From Bacillota bacterium (GTDB taxonomy: Bacteria; Bacillota; Clostridia; Christensenellales; Aristaeellaceae): a stretch of 64,000 bases of DNA. The position numbers and the translations under genes were made by a program. The stretch spans positions 4,497 to 68,496 of the forward strand of contig JAEZJP010000263.1 in assembly GCA_023415715.1 (NCBI GenBank). The letters are read 5' to 3'. Under the pieces are notes generated by a model. The model was not told the DNA's origin and ran no database searches. It saw only the letters and a program-made list of their open reading frames with translations. Position 1 is the stretch's first letter; each line of letters begins with the position of its first letter. Shown here piece after piece: positions 8,914 to 17,006 of this stretch.

Positions 8914-8955
8914 GCTCCATGCATATCCCGTCCGGGATCAGACCATGCATGGAGC
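8914..8955 (-). promoter_or_regulatory. upstream leader hairpin of the efflux-pump mRNA
   Basis: Perfect 11-base arms (GCTCCATGCAT at 8914-8924, its complement at 8945-8955) enclose a second perfect stem, ATCCCG (8925-8930) with CGGGAT (8933-8938). In RNA order its 5' arm lies inside the putative leader reading frame. The 5' arm plus flank (8951-8959) is also complementary over 9 bases to the pump ribosome site (8842-8850), so alternative folds are possible. Confidence 0.65.
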
Positions 8956-8976
8956 AAAGGCAATGGTAAGCAGCAT
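8938..8976 (-). CDS. putative leader peptide MLLTIAFAPCMV
   Basis: This 12-codon frame starts at ATG 8976 and ends at TGA 8938-8940. It lies about 40 bases into the predicted transcript and overlaps the first arm of the leader hairpin. A weak GAGG lies 12 bases before the ATG. Leader peptides of this size control several antibiotic efflux and methylase genes by ribosome stalling. I see position and structure only; there is no homology evidence for the peptide itself. Confidence 0.4.
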   Translation of the reverse strand: MLLTIAFAPCMV

Positions 8977-9018
8977 AAAGAATCAGCGCCTCGTTACTTT
9001 TTTGACTAAACCGGAAGA

Positions 9019-9047
9019 AGTATAACACAAGTATTTTCGGTACACAA
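9019..9047 (-). promoter_or_regulatory. promoter of the efflux-pump gene
   Basis: On the minus strand TTGTGT (9042-9047) and TATACT (9019-9024) are separated by 17 bases. Transcription would start near 9011, giving a 5' leader of about 170 bases that holds the leader peptide and both hairpins. The 333-base gap 8840-9172 is thus accounted for by this leader and two divergent promoters. Confidence 0.65.
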
Positions 9048-9109
9048 GGGAGGAGATGGCAAATTTTAGCCCAATTACAGGGATATGGTACGGGTGAATC
9101 AGGAAAACG

Positions 9110-9138
9110 TTGACAGTCAAAAGATGTGCCGTTACAAT
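9110..9138 (+). promoter_or_regulatory. promoter of the CapA-like gene
   Basis: TTGACA (9110-9115) and TACAAT (9133-9138) with a 17-base spacer form a near-consensus housekeeping promoter 35 bases before the ATG at 9173. Confidence 0.85.
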
Positions 9139-9172
9139 AACATTGTATTTGAGATCGAAAGGAATCTAAAGC

Positions 9173-10240
9173 ATGCGTAAGGTTGCGCTATTTCTACTGA
9201 CGGTGCTGTTCATCTTTATTGCCGTTTCCGCACTGGGGGAAACGTCGCAGGGTGATACGCTCATCCTGTCTTTCGTCGGCGATTGCAGCATTGGCGATTC
9301 TTTCAGCACAAGGAACTATGATAAGGGTTATGCCAAAACGGTGGAAAAAAACGGATTCGATTGGCCTTTTTCCCTTGTCCGCTCCTATCTTGACGCGGAC
9401 GATGTGACCGTGGCGAATCTGGAGGTTGTTTTCACCACCGGTAAGAAGCAGGCCAATAAGGGTATGAACCTGGTAGCCGACCCCAAATACGCACAGGTTT
9501 TGCTGCATTCCGGCGTTGATGTGGTGAACACCGCCAACAATCACAGCTTTGACTTTTGGGCAGCAGGCTATCAGGAAAGCATGAAAACACTGGACGATGC
9601 GGGAATTTCCCACTTTGGCACCATCAGCCCAGGAACCGTAAGCATGACCGATACGATACTTGCTTATGACGTAAAGGGTATCAAAATCGGGTTTGTCGGC
9701 TTTACGTATCCGCAGGACAGCGATATAAAGCGGATTGAAAAGAGGATTCAAAGCTTGCGCGATCAGGGCTGCAATCTTGTGATCGCAAGCCTGCATTGGG
9801 GCCGGGAACTGCGCACGGCCCCCAGCAGCTGGCAGTACTCATACGCCAAGAAGATACTGGATTTAGGTGCGGATGTCATATACGGCCATCATCCGCATAT
9901 ACTGCAGCCTGTGCAATTTTACAAGGGTAAGCCTATCTTCTATAGCCTGGGCAATTTCACCTTTGGCACCATGGGCAGGGCGGACCCCGACACGGGTATC
10001 TTCCAGCTTCGATACAGCCTGACAAAGGAAGGACCGGAGCTTATAAACTTCGCCGTCATCCCCTGCCGCACCCAGGGCACGGGGGATTACCGCCCTTATG
10101 AGATTAAGGAGGAAACGGAACGGCAGGCAATGCTGAAAAAGCTCGTCTTCCGGAAGGAGACGAGGGGTATGCAAAACCTTCCCGAATCCTTTATCCAAAC
10201 GGGCAGCGTGGATTTTGCAAATGGTGATGTGGTGAAGTGA
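9173..10240 (+). CDS. exported CapA-family (PGA_cap) protein
   Basis: A 355-residue protein with a signal peptide (VALFLLTVLFIFIAVSALG). The rest is the PGA_cap metallophosphatase-like fold named after CapA of poly-gamma-glutamate synthesis. Conserved blocks are visible: FVGDCSIGDSF, VANLEVVFT, NTANNHSFDF, IASLHWGRE and GHHPHILQP. These hold the Asp, Asn and His residues expected to bind metal. No capBC synthesis genes are nearby, so it is better described as a secreted CapA-like enzyme of unknown substrate. It stands alone between a near-consensus promoter and a terminator. Confidence 0.88.
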   Translation: MRKVALFLLTVLFIFIAVSALGETSQGDTLILSFVGDCSIGDSFSTRNYDKGYAKTVEKNGFDWPFSLVRSYLDADDVTVANLEVVFTTGKKQANKGMNLVADPKYAQVLLHSGVDVVNTANNHSFDFWAAGYQESMKTLDDAGISHFGTISPGTVSMTDTILAYDVKGIKIGFVGFTYPQDSDIKRIEKRIQSLRDQGCNLVIASLHWGRELRTAPSSWQYSYAKKILDLGADVIYGHHPHILQPVQFYKGKPIFYSLGNFTFGTMGRADPDTGIFQLRYSLTKEGPELINFAVIPCRTQGTGDYRPYEIKEETERQAMLKKLVFRKETRGMQNLPESFIQTGSVDFANGDVVK

Positions 10241-10249
10241 TGTGGTAAT

Positions 10250-10288
10250 AAATTGAGCGGGGGATTTTATTCATCCCCCGCTCAATTT
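10250..10288. terminator. intrinsic terminator, convergent
   Basis: A perfect 16-base stem (arms AAATTGAGCGGGGGAT and complement) with a 7-base loop lies between the CapA-like gene and the convergent DegV gene. The ends of the stem supply T-tracts on both strands. Confidence 0.88.
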
Positions 10289-10299
10289 TATTATGCGAT

Positions 10300-11178
10300 T
10301 TATGATCCGGTATTGAAATATGGCTCCGGCTTCTGGTTGAAGAAAAACAATCCCAGACCGCCTATACCGATATGGCTTCCCACAACGCTGCCGATTTTGC
10401 TGATGATAAATGTGGAAGCCCCAATTTTTTCGGTCAGCAGGCTTTTGATTTTTTCCACGCCGTTCATATTGTCGGAGTGGGCGATGCCTATGATCTGGCC
10501 CGGGAAGGCAGATATCCTCTCCAGCAGCGTATCCACCATCATGGCAAGCGCCCTTTGGCTGCCCCTGGCTTTTTTGATAACGTTGATGATCCCGTTCTTC
10601 ACTTCAAGGATGGGCTTAACCTCCAGAATGGAGCCCAGCATCCCCTGGAGCTTGCTGATTCTTCCGCCCTTGACCAGCCAGCTGATGTCCGCAATGGTGA
10701 ACACATGCTCTATATGATCCGCCATAAAGGCAATCTGCTTTACCACGGCGTCAAAATCGTACCCAGCTTCAATCATCTGCACGGCCTGCAGCGCAATAAG
10801 GCCAATGGCCATGGAGCCGGCCTTGGAATCGCTCACCTGCATGCGGATATGGGGATACTTTTGCATGAATTCCGAAAGGATGACTTTTGCCAGTTGGTAT
10901 GTGCCGGAAAGTGCAGAGGAGATAGTAAGGTATATAAAGTCTTCGCCCTTGTCACAGCAGGATTGAAAGATATTGCTCACATCTTCGGGCCCGACTTGTG
11001 ATGTTTTGGGCAGCTGGCCCTTGCGCATGGCATCAAAAATTTCGTCCGGAGTAATATCCACCTTATCCCGGTAATCGTTTCCGTTTAAAAGAACATGCAG
11101 CGGCACCATAAGTATGCCATGCTCTTTCATCATTTCTTCCGGCAGGTCGCAGGTGCTGTCCACAATAAACCTTATCAT
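10300..11178 (-). CDS. DegV-family fatty-acid-binding protein
   Basis: A 292-residue protein of the DegV (FakB-like) family, which bind a fatty acid and in Firmicutes present it to the FakA kinase. The family signature VDSTCDLPEEMMKEHGI is at the N-terminus, followed by KTSQVGPEDV and ISSALSGTYQLA, which line the lipid head-group site. No fakA gene is adjacent. The gene is alone, with a near-consensus promoter upstream. Confidence 0.92.
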   Translation of the reverse strand: MIRFIVDSTCDLPEEMMKEHGILMVPLHVLLNGNDYRDKVDITPDEIFDAMRKGQLPKTSQVGPEDVSNIFQSCCDKGEDFIYLTISSALSGTYQLAKVILSEFMQKYPHIRMQVSDSKAGSMAIGLIALQAVQMIEAGYDFDAVVKQIAFMADHIEHVFTIADISWLVKGGRISKLQGMLGSILEVKPILEVKNGIINVIKKARGSQRALAMMVDTLLERISAFPGQIIGIAHSDNMNGVEKIKSLLTEKIGASTFIISKIGSVVGSHIGIGGLGLFFFNQKPEPYFNTGS

Positions 11179-11250
11179 ACATTCGCCTCGCTGTATACAT
11201 TAACTGTCAGTGTAGAAGCAAGTCTTATTCTATAGGTGACGTCTATTGTC

Positions 11251-11279
11251 ATTATAAATATCGCTATTTTCAGTGTCAA
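11251..11279 (-). promoter_or_regulatory. promoter of the DegV gene
   Basis: On the minus strand TTGACA (11274-11279) and a perfect TATAAT (11251-11256) are separated by 17 bases. The predicted 5' leader is about 65 bases. Confidence 0.88.
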
Positions 11280-11330
11280 GGCAGCGTTTGTGAATGTTTT
11301 GAAAAGAAAACGAAGTGGATATACTCCTGT

Positions 11331-12497
11331 CTATTTTTTAAGGAGCTGCGCGTAACGCTTCATCACACCGGGCACGTCGATTCCCTGGGGACAAAGCTTT
11401 GCGCACGCGCCGCAGCCAAGGCAAGCCGAGGGCAGCTCTTCCTTCTTCATGGCGCCAAGCGTAAAGAGCATGTTGCCGGAAGCTTCATTGCTTGCCTCGT
11501 TGTACATGGAAATCAGCTTGGGTATGTTAAGGCCCTTGGGGCACCCTTCGCAGCAGTAACGGCAGGCGGTGCAGGGGACAAGGCGGATCATATCCGATAC
11601 GGCTTTGAACAAAAGCCCGTTTTCCGCTTCGGAAAGCGGATCGGATTTTAAAAACAGCGTCACGTTTTCCTGAATCTGCTCCATGGTGGTCATGCCGCTT
11701 AATACAACCTGCACGTTATCAAGGGACTGCAAAAATCGGAACGCCCAGGACGCAATGGAAGATTGCGGGCGGACCTTTTTCAGCATTTCGTTTGCCTCAT
11801 TGGAGAGGGAAGCCAGCCGCCCGCCCCTTACGGGCTCCATGACGATGACGGGAATACCATGGGAAGTGACGACTTCGTATTTCCGTTTGGCATCCTGCAA
11901 AACCCAGTCCATGTAATTGAGCTGCAGTTGCACGAATTCAAAGCAGTCAAAATCATACAGGAAATGGTCAATGGTTTCCGCGCGTCCGTGGGCTGAAAAG
12001 CCCAGGTGGCGTATCCGCCCCGCTTTTTTCTGCTCAAGCAGGTACTCCACCACGCGTATGTCATGATCCGTGTAAAAGCCATAGGATGTTTCGGATACGT
12101 TGTGCAGCAGGTAAAAATCAAAATATTCCACGCCGCACTTTTTCAGCTGCTCCTCAAAGATATCGGCGATGGAGCGGATGGTTTCACCGGCAAGATAACC
12201 TACCGGTACGATCTTCCCATCCTTGGCCTGCATCATATGCCCCGGCATTTTGGAGGCAAGGTACCATGTATCCCGCGGGTATTGACTGAGCACCTTGCCC
12301 ACGAATGTTTCGGAGGCGCCGCCATGGTAGCGGTAGGCCGTATCGTAATAATTCACCCCGTGTTCATAGGCGTACTCAATGATCTGCCGCGCTTTTTCTT
12401 CGTCAATGACTTCCCGCTGGCCGTTTACGGTTGGCAGGCGCATGTTGCCCATGCCCAGGGTAGATAAGGAAAGCTCCTGAAACGGCTTGTAAATCAT
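11331..12497 (-). CDS. aldo/keto reductase with C-terminal 4Fe-4S domain
   Basis: A 388-residue protein. The ATG at 12497 (MIYKPFQELSLSTLGMG) was chosen over an upstream start at 12551 because the latter lies inside the flavodoxin gene and GGGAAGA precedes 12497. Residues 1 to about 290 form an aldo/keto reductase barrel with the catalytic Asp-Tyr pair in YYDTAYRYHGG and the active-site His region VEYFDFYLLHNV. The C-terminus carries two cluster motifs, CTACRYCCEGCPKG and CLGCGACAKLCPQG, typical of the clostridial ferredoxin-like AKR subgroup. It probably reduces an aldehyde or ketone using reduced ferredoxin or NAD(P)H. It follows the flavodoxin gene by 23 bases and shares its MerR-type promoter. 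Confidence 0.92.
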   Translation of the reverse strand: MIYKPFQELSLSTLGMGNMRLPTVNGQREVIDEEKARQIIEYAYEHGVNYYDTAYRYHGGASETFVGKVLSQYPRDTWYLASKMPGHMMQAKDGKIVPVGYLAGETIRSIADIFEEQLKKCGVEYFDFYLLHNVSETSYGFYTDHDIRVVEYLLEQKKAGRIRHLGFSAHGRAETIDHFLYDFDCFEFVQLQLNYMDWVLQDAKRKYEVVTSHGIPVIVMEPVRGGRLASLSNEANEMLKKVRPQSSIASWAFRFLQSLDNVQVVLSGMTTMEQIQENVTLFLKSDPLSEAENGLLFKAVSDMIRLVPCTACRYCCEGCPKGLNIPKLISMYNEASNEASGNMLFTLGAMKKEELPSACLGCGACAKLCPQGIDVPGVMKRYAQLLKK

Positions 12498-12520
12498 ATA
12501 CAATTTCTTCCCATCTGTAT

Positions 12521-13057
12521 TTATTGGATCAGGCCGTTCTTTTTCAGCCATTTTTCGATTTCAGGCTTTGCGCTGCCTATGCTGCCGCCGCGGATGGCAA
12601 GCCCCTCCCGCACATCCGCCTTGGGGCAGAGTTTTACTATTTCCTGTACGCTTCGGCCTAGCCCGCTCCCTTCATGGGTGCAGAAGGGAAGGATGGTTTT
12701 GCCGCCCAAATCATGCTGTTCAAGAAACGTGTACACAGCCATCGGCATCGTTCCCCACCAGTTGGGATACCCCAGGAGGACCGTTTCATACCCGGGCATA
12801 TCCTGCACGCGCATCAATAGCTCAGGCCTTGCGCCTTTGCGCAGTTCCTCCTGCGCCACTCTCGTAGCCTGCTCATAATCCATGGGATAATCGTTAACGG
12901 TACGGATGCGGAAGGTATCGCAGGTCAGGATGGCGCGGATCATCTCCGCCACCGTTTGTGTATTGCCGATGAGCAGATTCACGATCCTGCCATTCACATA
13001 GTTGGCACCTTCCCTGGAGAAATAGGCTGCCAGGTTCTTTGCCGGCTGAGGACGCAT
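12521..13057 (-). CDS. flavodoxin-family protein
   Basis: A 178-residue protein. The ATG at 13057 (MRPQPAKNLAAYFSREG) follows GGGGGAGG; the longer frame from 13144 would start upstream of the likely promoter. The flavodoxin fold shows LLIGNTQTVAEMI, VLLGYPNWWGTMPMAV and PFCTHEGSGLGRS, as in clostridial flavodoxin_4-type proteins that act with aldo/keto reductases in detoxification. It is the first gene of a two-gene operon. Confidence 0.85.
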   Translation of the reverse strand: MRPQPAKNLAAYFSREGANYVNGRIVNLLIGNTQTVAEMIRAILTCDTFRIRTVNDYPMDYEQATRVAQEELRKGARPELLMRVQDMPGYETVLLGYPNWWGTMPMAVYTFLEQHDLGGKTILPFCTHEGSGLGRSVQEIVKLCPKADVREGLAIRGGSIGSAKPEIEKWLKKNGLIQ

Positions 13058-13134
13058 ATAATTACCTCCCCCATGAAGGAAATGTTCCTGATGCGTTATA
13101 ACGGAAGGCATACAAAAAGGAACCCCACCGCACC

Positions 13135-13165
13135 AGCATAACACTTGGAGTTCACTTCAAGTCAA
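13135..13165 (-). promoter_or_regulatory. MerR-type promoter with 19-bp spacer
   Basis: On the minus strand TTGACT (13160-13165) and TATGCT (13135-13140) are 19 bases apart, longer than normal. The spacer holds an 18-base dyad (13143-13160, CTTGGAGT TC ACTTCAAG on the plus strand, one mismatch). Over-long spacers with such a CTTGGAGT-like dyad are the mark of promoters activated by MerR-family regulators, here of the aldehyde/thiol-stress type. No merR gene is in the window. Confidence 0.8.
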
Positions 13166-13180
13166 GCGTATTTGATATTT

Positions 13181-14086
13181 TTATAAGAGCAGGTCTATTA
13201 AAATCCCTGACGCCAGCGCAAAAACGATGACATATGTAAGGTACAGCAAAAACCGTTTCAGGCCCAATATGATTTTCACTGCGCCCAGGTTGGTGATTTT
13301 TGTGGCTGGGCCGGTGAGCATGAACGCTGCCGCAGCGCCCATACTCATGCCGTCCAGCAGCCATTGCTGCAAAAGCGGGATCGTTCCGCCGCCGCAAACG
13401 TACAGCGGCACACCGATGGTTGCCGCCATGAGTACGCCAAAGCCCCGCTGGTTGCCAAACAGGTTAACAAATGCCTCCTCGGGCACATAGCGCTGGAAGA
13501 CCGCTGAAAGAAGCACACCAAGCAGAAAGTAAACCCCCGTGGCCCTAAGGTTTCTCCCAATGTTCTTGAGAAGACGCCACAGCATGTTCGGGTCGGTATC
13601 GCGGCTTGACGATTCGCCAAAGCCCTTGAAATCAAAGAAAGGCTTGTCCCTGTAGAAGAAATGGACGCACACCCCTGCCGTGATTCCGCACAGCATGCAG
13701 GATACAAAGCGGATCACCAGCGCTTTTGCGCCCAGCGCCGCGCTGTAAAAAAGAAGCTGCGGGTTTAAAAGCATGGAGCTCATCATGAAAGCGGCCAGCC
13801 AGTCGTGGCGCATCCCTTTTTCCGAAAAGGAGGCAGCCAGCGGGATGGTGCCGTACATGCAAAGCGGGGAGGCGATGCCGATAAGGCTTGCCGGGATCAC
13901 GCCGAAGATACCCAGCTTTTTCCCCTGCAACCGAAGAAAGAGCGCGTGTATGCGCCCTTTCCCGAACACGGAGATGACGGAACCCAGCAGGATCCCCAGC
14001 GCCCAGTAGGGAAAAATCTGCTCAAGCTGAACGCTGAAGTAAAACCACAGGTAGATTCCTTCCCTGCGAAGGATATCAATCATCAA
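13181..14086 (-). CDS. YraQ/ArsP-like permease (DUF318)
   Basis: A 301-residue membrane protein with about 8 helices. Two related halves each carry a conserved small-residue block: GIASPLCMYGTIPLAASF in the first and IGVPLYVCGGGTIPLLQQWL in the second, each with one cysteine, as in DUF318 permeases including the organoarsenical pump ArsP. The loop between the halves is short. Its start lies inside the end of the DUF362 gene (11-base overlap), so the two are translationally coupled. The substrate, possibly a metal(loid), is not determined by sequence. Confidence 0.85.
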   Translation of the reverse strand: MMIDILRREGIYLWFYFSVQLEQIFPYWALGILLGSVISVFGKGRIHALFLRLQGKKLGIFGVIPASLIGIASPLCMYGTIPLAASFSEKGMRHDWLAAFMMSSMLLNPQLLFYSAALGAKALVIRFVSCMLCGITAGVCVHFFYRDKPFFDFKGFGESSSRDTDPNMLWRLLKNIGRNLRATGVYFLLGVLLSAVFQRYVPEEAFVNLFGNQRGFGVLMAATIGVPLYVCGGGTIPLLQQWLLDGMSMGAAAAFMLTGPATKITNLGAVKIILGLKRFLLYLTYVIVFALASGILIDLLL

Positions 14087-15062
14087 TATTCACCAGCGTG
14101 TAAGTTTTGCTGCCAAGGCCTATCTGCTCACCGTAATCCAGCGTATGCACCCCGTTGCGGGACTCGATGCGCTGTATCACCGACTTCCCGTCCTCCGCCG
14201 CGTAGACAAGGTCCACACAGGCCTGATCCAGTGCCACGGGGTCCAGGGAGGCCAGAATGCCGATGTCGTGCATATCGGGCGCTTTGGGCCGTGGGTTGCA
14301 GTCGCAATCGATGGAGATGTTGTTCATCACGCTGATGTACAGGATATTGCCGCCCATGTCATCCGCCACGGCTTTGGCGGCTTCCGCCATGGACTCAAGA
14401 AAGTCGTCCTGTACGCCGCCCCACATGCTCTTGCTGTTTTTCCCGGCGGTATGGATCAGGCATTTGCCCTCCTTGGAGGCGATGCCTATGGACATGTTCT
14501 TGATCGCACCGCCAAAGCCGCCCATTTCATGGCCCTTGAAGTGGGACAGGATCACATAGAAATCATAGTTTTCAAAGTGGCTGCCCACCACGTCTTCCTT
14601 CAGGTGCTTCCCGCCCTCGATGGGCAGATTCACCGTTCCATCCGCGTCCATGATATCCACAGGGGCAACGGCGGTGAAGCCATGGTCTTGTGCAGCCTGC
14701 AAATGCATGGCCGTGCTTGCGCGCCGGCCGCCATAGGCTGTGTTGCAGTCCACAAAGGTGCCGTTTACGGATAGAACGAAATCCTTAATCAGATCGGGGG
14801 AAAGGAAGTATTCACCGCCCGGCTCACCCATGTGGACCTTGATGGCCACTTTTCCGGTGGCTTCGCGATTTAACGCCTTATACACGGCCATGAGTCCGGC
14901 GGGGCTGATGTCTTTTGTCATGTAAACGGTTGAGCCGCCGGCTGCATCTCCCGCCAGGGCGGCGGGAAACCCGATGAGACTGAAAACTAGGAGGAAAGCC
15001 AGAAGAAAAGCGGAAAGCTTTCCTTTGTTATTAAGGGGAAAACGTGCGGACGCCTGCTTCAT
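14076..15062 (-). CDS. exported DUF362 protein
   Basis: A 328-residue protein with an N-terminal signal or anchor helix (LSAFLLAFLLVFSLIGFPAA) followed by a DUF362 domain: VYMTKDISPAGL, KVAIKVHMGEPGG, DCNTAYGGRRAST, ILSHFKGHEMGGFGGAIKN and SLDPVALDQACVDLVY. Cytoplasmic DUF362 proteins often end in ferredoxin domains; this one has none and is exported, which is less common. It is the first gene of a pair with the DUF318 permease. The function is unknown. Confidence 0.82.
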   Translation of the reverse strand: MKQASARFPLNNKGKLSAFLLAFLLVFSLIGFPAALAGDAAGGSTVYMTKDISPAGLMAVYKALNREATGKVAIKVHMGEPGGEYFLSPDLIKDFVLSVNGTFVDCNTAYGGRRASTAMHLQAAQDHGFTAVAPVDIMDADGTVNLPIEGGKHLKEDVVGSHFENYDFYVILSHFKGHEMGGFGGAIKNMSIGIASKEGKCLIHTAGKNSKSMWGGVQDDFLESMAEAAKAVADDMGGNILYISVMNNISIDCDCNPRPKAPDMHDIGILASLDPVALDQACVDLVYAAEDGKSVIQRIESRNGVHTLDYGEQIGLGSKTYTLVNIDD

Positions 15063-15110
15063 TTGTATGCCCCCTTTATGTTCCAGTGGTTGTAATTTTT
15101 GGTTAATCAG

Positions 15111-15141
15111 ACTATATCATATCAGGTATATACCCTGTCAA
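15111..15141 (-). promoter_or_regulatory. possible regulated promoter, DUF362-permease pair
   Basis: On the minus strand TTGACA (15136-15141) and TATAGT (15111-15116) are 19 bases apart. The spacer holds the palindrome GGTATATACC close to the -35 box. The geometry suggests a MerR- or metal-repressor-controlled promoter; a 17-base alternative (GATATA) also exists, so this is tentative. Confidence 0.4.
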
Positions 15142-15222
15142 GAGATATTTCCATCTAATACATATTCTGCTCATTTTGCATACTTTTCGCCACTTGTCTG
15201 CCGGGAAAATGGGGTTTGAAAG

Positions 15223-16719
15223 CTATGCGGAGCATGTAGGCGGAAGGTTCCTTCCACGCTTTATCATAAGCAGAGCTTTGATAAGGCCGGTTGATGCCAG
15301 CAGCACCGCAGCCGTGAGCGGGGGCAGCGATGTTTCCAGGCCGGCAGCAAGGAAATAAGGCCAGGTGTTGTCAAAATAGATGGGCAGCCCGATGAGTATC
15401 ATCAACGGAAGCAGTACATCAATAAGCGCGAAGGAAATAACGGCCAGCCTCCTTCGGCCTCCGCCCTTGTTCAGGCTCTTTAGGAAATGCGATGCCCAAA
15501 CAAGCCTGATAAGGGGCAACAGCATCGCTGCCGCCAGGAGAAGAAGGCTGCGTGAAAGGCCGGGATGCGTTATCCTTTGGGGAGATGGAACCTTGCCCGT
15601 GTTCAATATGGAAGCGATCTGGTTGCCAATGTTCTGGGCCGTGATTTCCGGAACGGCGGAGACATTACGGCAGTTTAAAAGCACCACAATGGCACGCCTC
15701 TCCACGTTATTGATCAAAAGCACCGAGGTATAGCCGCTGGACGCCCCCGCATGGCCGTGGTAGCCGTTGCCAGGAACCTTGCCGCTTTCAATTCCCCAGT
15801 AGGCGTTATACCGCCTGTCCGCATTGGTGGGGGCCGGGAAGGGGGGGGAAAGCTCAGGCAGCTCATTATCCGGGATAATGGACCGGCCGTCTTTGTAGCC
15901 GTTGTTCAAAAACAGCGCGGCGTAGGCGGTAAGGTCCCGGGCGCTTAAGTATTGAAAGCCCGCGGGTACCTGGGCAGTGGGCACGGGCTCGTAATTGGGT
16001 AAAGCAATGCCGTATGCAACATAATGACCTTGGGCCAGGGTGGCGTTCCCCGCCTCCGCGCGGGATGGGTAGCTGTTTTTCATTTGAAGCGGCTCAAAAA
16101 CATGCTTTTGCAGGTAATCGGAATAGCTCATGCCTGATACCTTTTCCACTACCAGCCCCAGAATGATGAAATTGAGGTTACAGTACTCCTCCGTAGTGCC
16201 TGCGGGCCGGTCAGGCATCACGTAGCGCATAATCCTTACGGCCTGCTCAATGGTATACTTGTTGTTATAGCTCCAGGCCATGCCGCCGGCGGAGGTTGAA
16301 AGCCCGCTGCGGTGATAGATCAGGTCGATGATCCTGATCTGCGCCGCCGTCTCTTTATCGGCCAGGGTAAACCAGGGGATATAGGTTTGTACCGGCGCTT
16401 CGTAATCTATTTTTCCTTGGTTGGCAAGCTGGCGTATGCAAAGGGCTGTGAGGGATTTGCCCACCGAACCCACCTCAAAGGGTGTGTCGGGCGTTACCGG
16501 CGCGCCGCTGCCGTCTAAGGTACCGTAGCCTTTGAGACAGGTAATACTGCCATCCTCCATAATGCCAAGGGCCAGGCCTGGAATCTGTCCCAGTTCCATT
16601 TGCGAGAGTACGAACTCATCGATGGCTTTTTGCCGGTCCTGTGCCTTGGGAGCGGCAGAGGCCATGACGGCGGGGGCCATAAGCACGGTCAGCAGGAGCA
16701 GGGAAAACAACTTTTTCAT
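15223..16719 (-). CDS. exported beta-lactamase-fold serine hydrolase
   Basis: A 498-residue protein with a signal peptide (KLFSLLLLTVLMAPAVMASA), a penicillin-binding-protein-like hydrolase domain (about residues 30-370) and about three C-terminal membrane helices. Catalytic motifs are intact: Ser85-Val-Gly-Lys88, Tyr179-Cys-Asn181 and HAGASSGYT as the third motif. Such proteins act outside the cell as D-amino-acid esterases or peptidases. It is a single gene; a minus-strand AAAGAGG precedes the ATG. The substrate is not known. Confidence 0.88.
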   Translation of the reverse strand: MKKLFSLLLLTVLMAPAVMASAAPKAQDRQKAIDEFVLSQMELGQIPGLALGIMEDGSITCLKGYGTLDGSGAPVTPDTPFEVGSVGKSLTALCIRQLANQGKIDYEAPVQTYIPWFTLADKETAAQIRIIDLIYHRSGLSTSAGGMAWSYNNKYTIEQAVRIMRYVMPDRPAGTTEEYCNLNFIILGLVVEKVSGMSYSDYLQKHVFEPLQMKNSYPSRAEAGNATLAQGHYVAYGIALPNYEPVPTAQVPAGFQYLSARDLTAYAALFLNNGYKDGRSIIPDNELPELSPPFPAPTNADRRYNAYWGIESGKVPGNGYHGHAGASSGYTSVLLINNVERRAIVVLLNCRNVSAVPEITAQNIGNQIASILNTGKVPSPQRITHPGLSRSLLLLAAAMLLPLIRLVWASHFLKSLNKGGGRRRLAVISFALIDVLLPLMILIGLPIYFDNTWPYFLAAGLETSLPPLTAAVLLASTGLIKALLMIKRGRNLPPTCSA

Positions 16720-17006
16720 AGCGGCCTCTTTATGATTTAATGGACATATCGAAACTTAGGTGTATTCGCCGGGAGGGCGGGGAATTCCTGTGCAAAATTC
16801 ATGCAGGGAATCATGCGGATATGGATTTTTCCTGTATAAATGCTGCCTTCACCAACACAAGCCCCGAATAGCTTGATATGGCGTTTATGATGGGGGGTGG
16901 TGCATAAACCAAGTTGCTGCTGCTTGTGGGAACCCTGAAACACCACAACTATTGCATGGACATATACTTAAAACGGGCCCTATTTTTGCTTATGGAGGAA
17001 ACCGTA

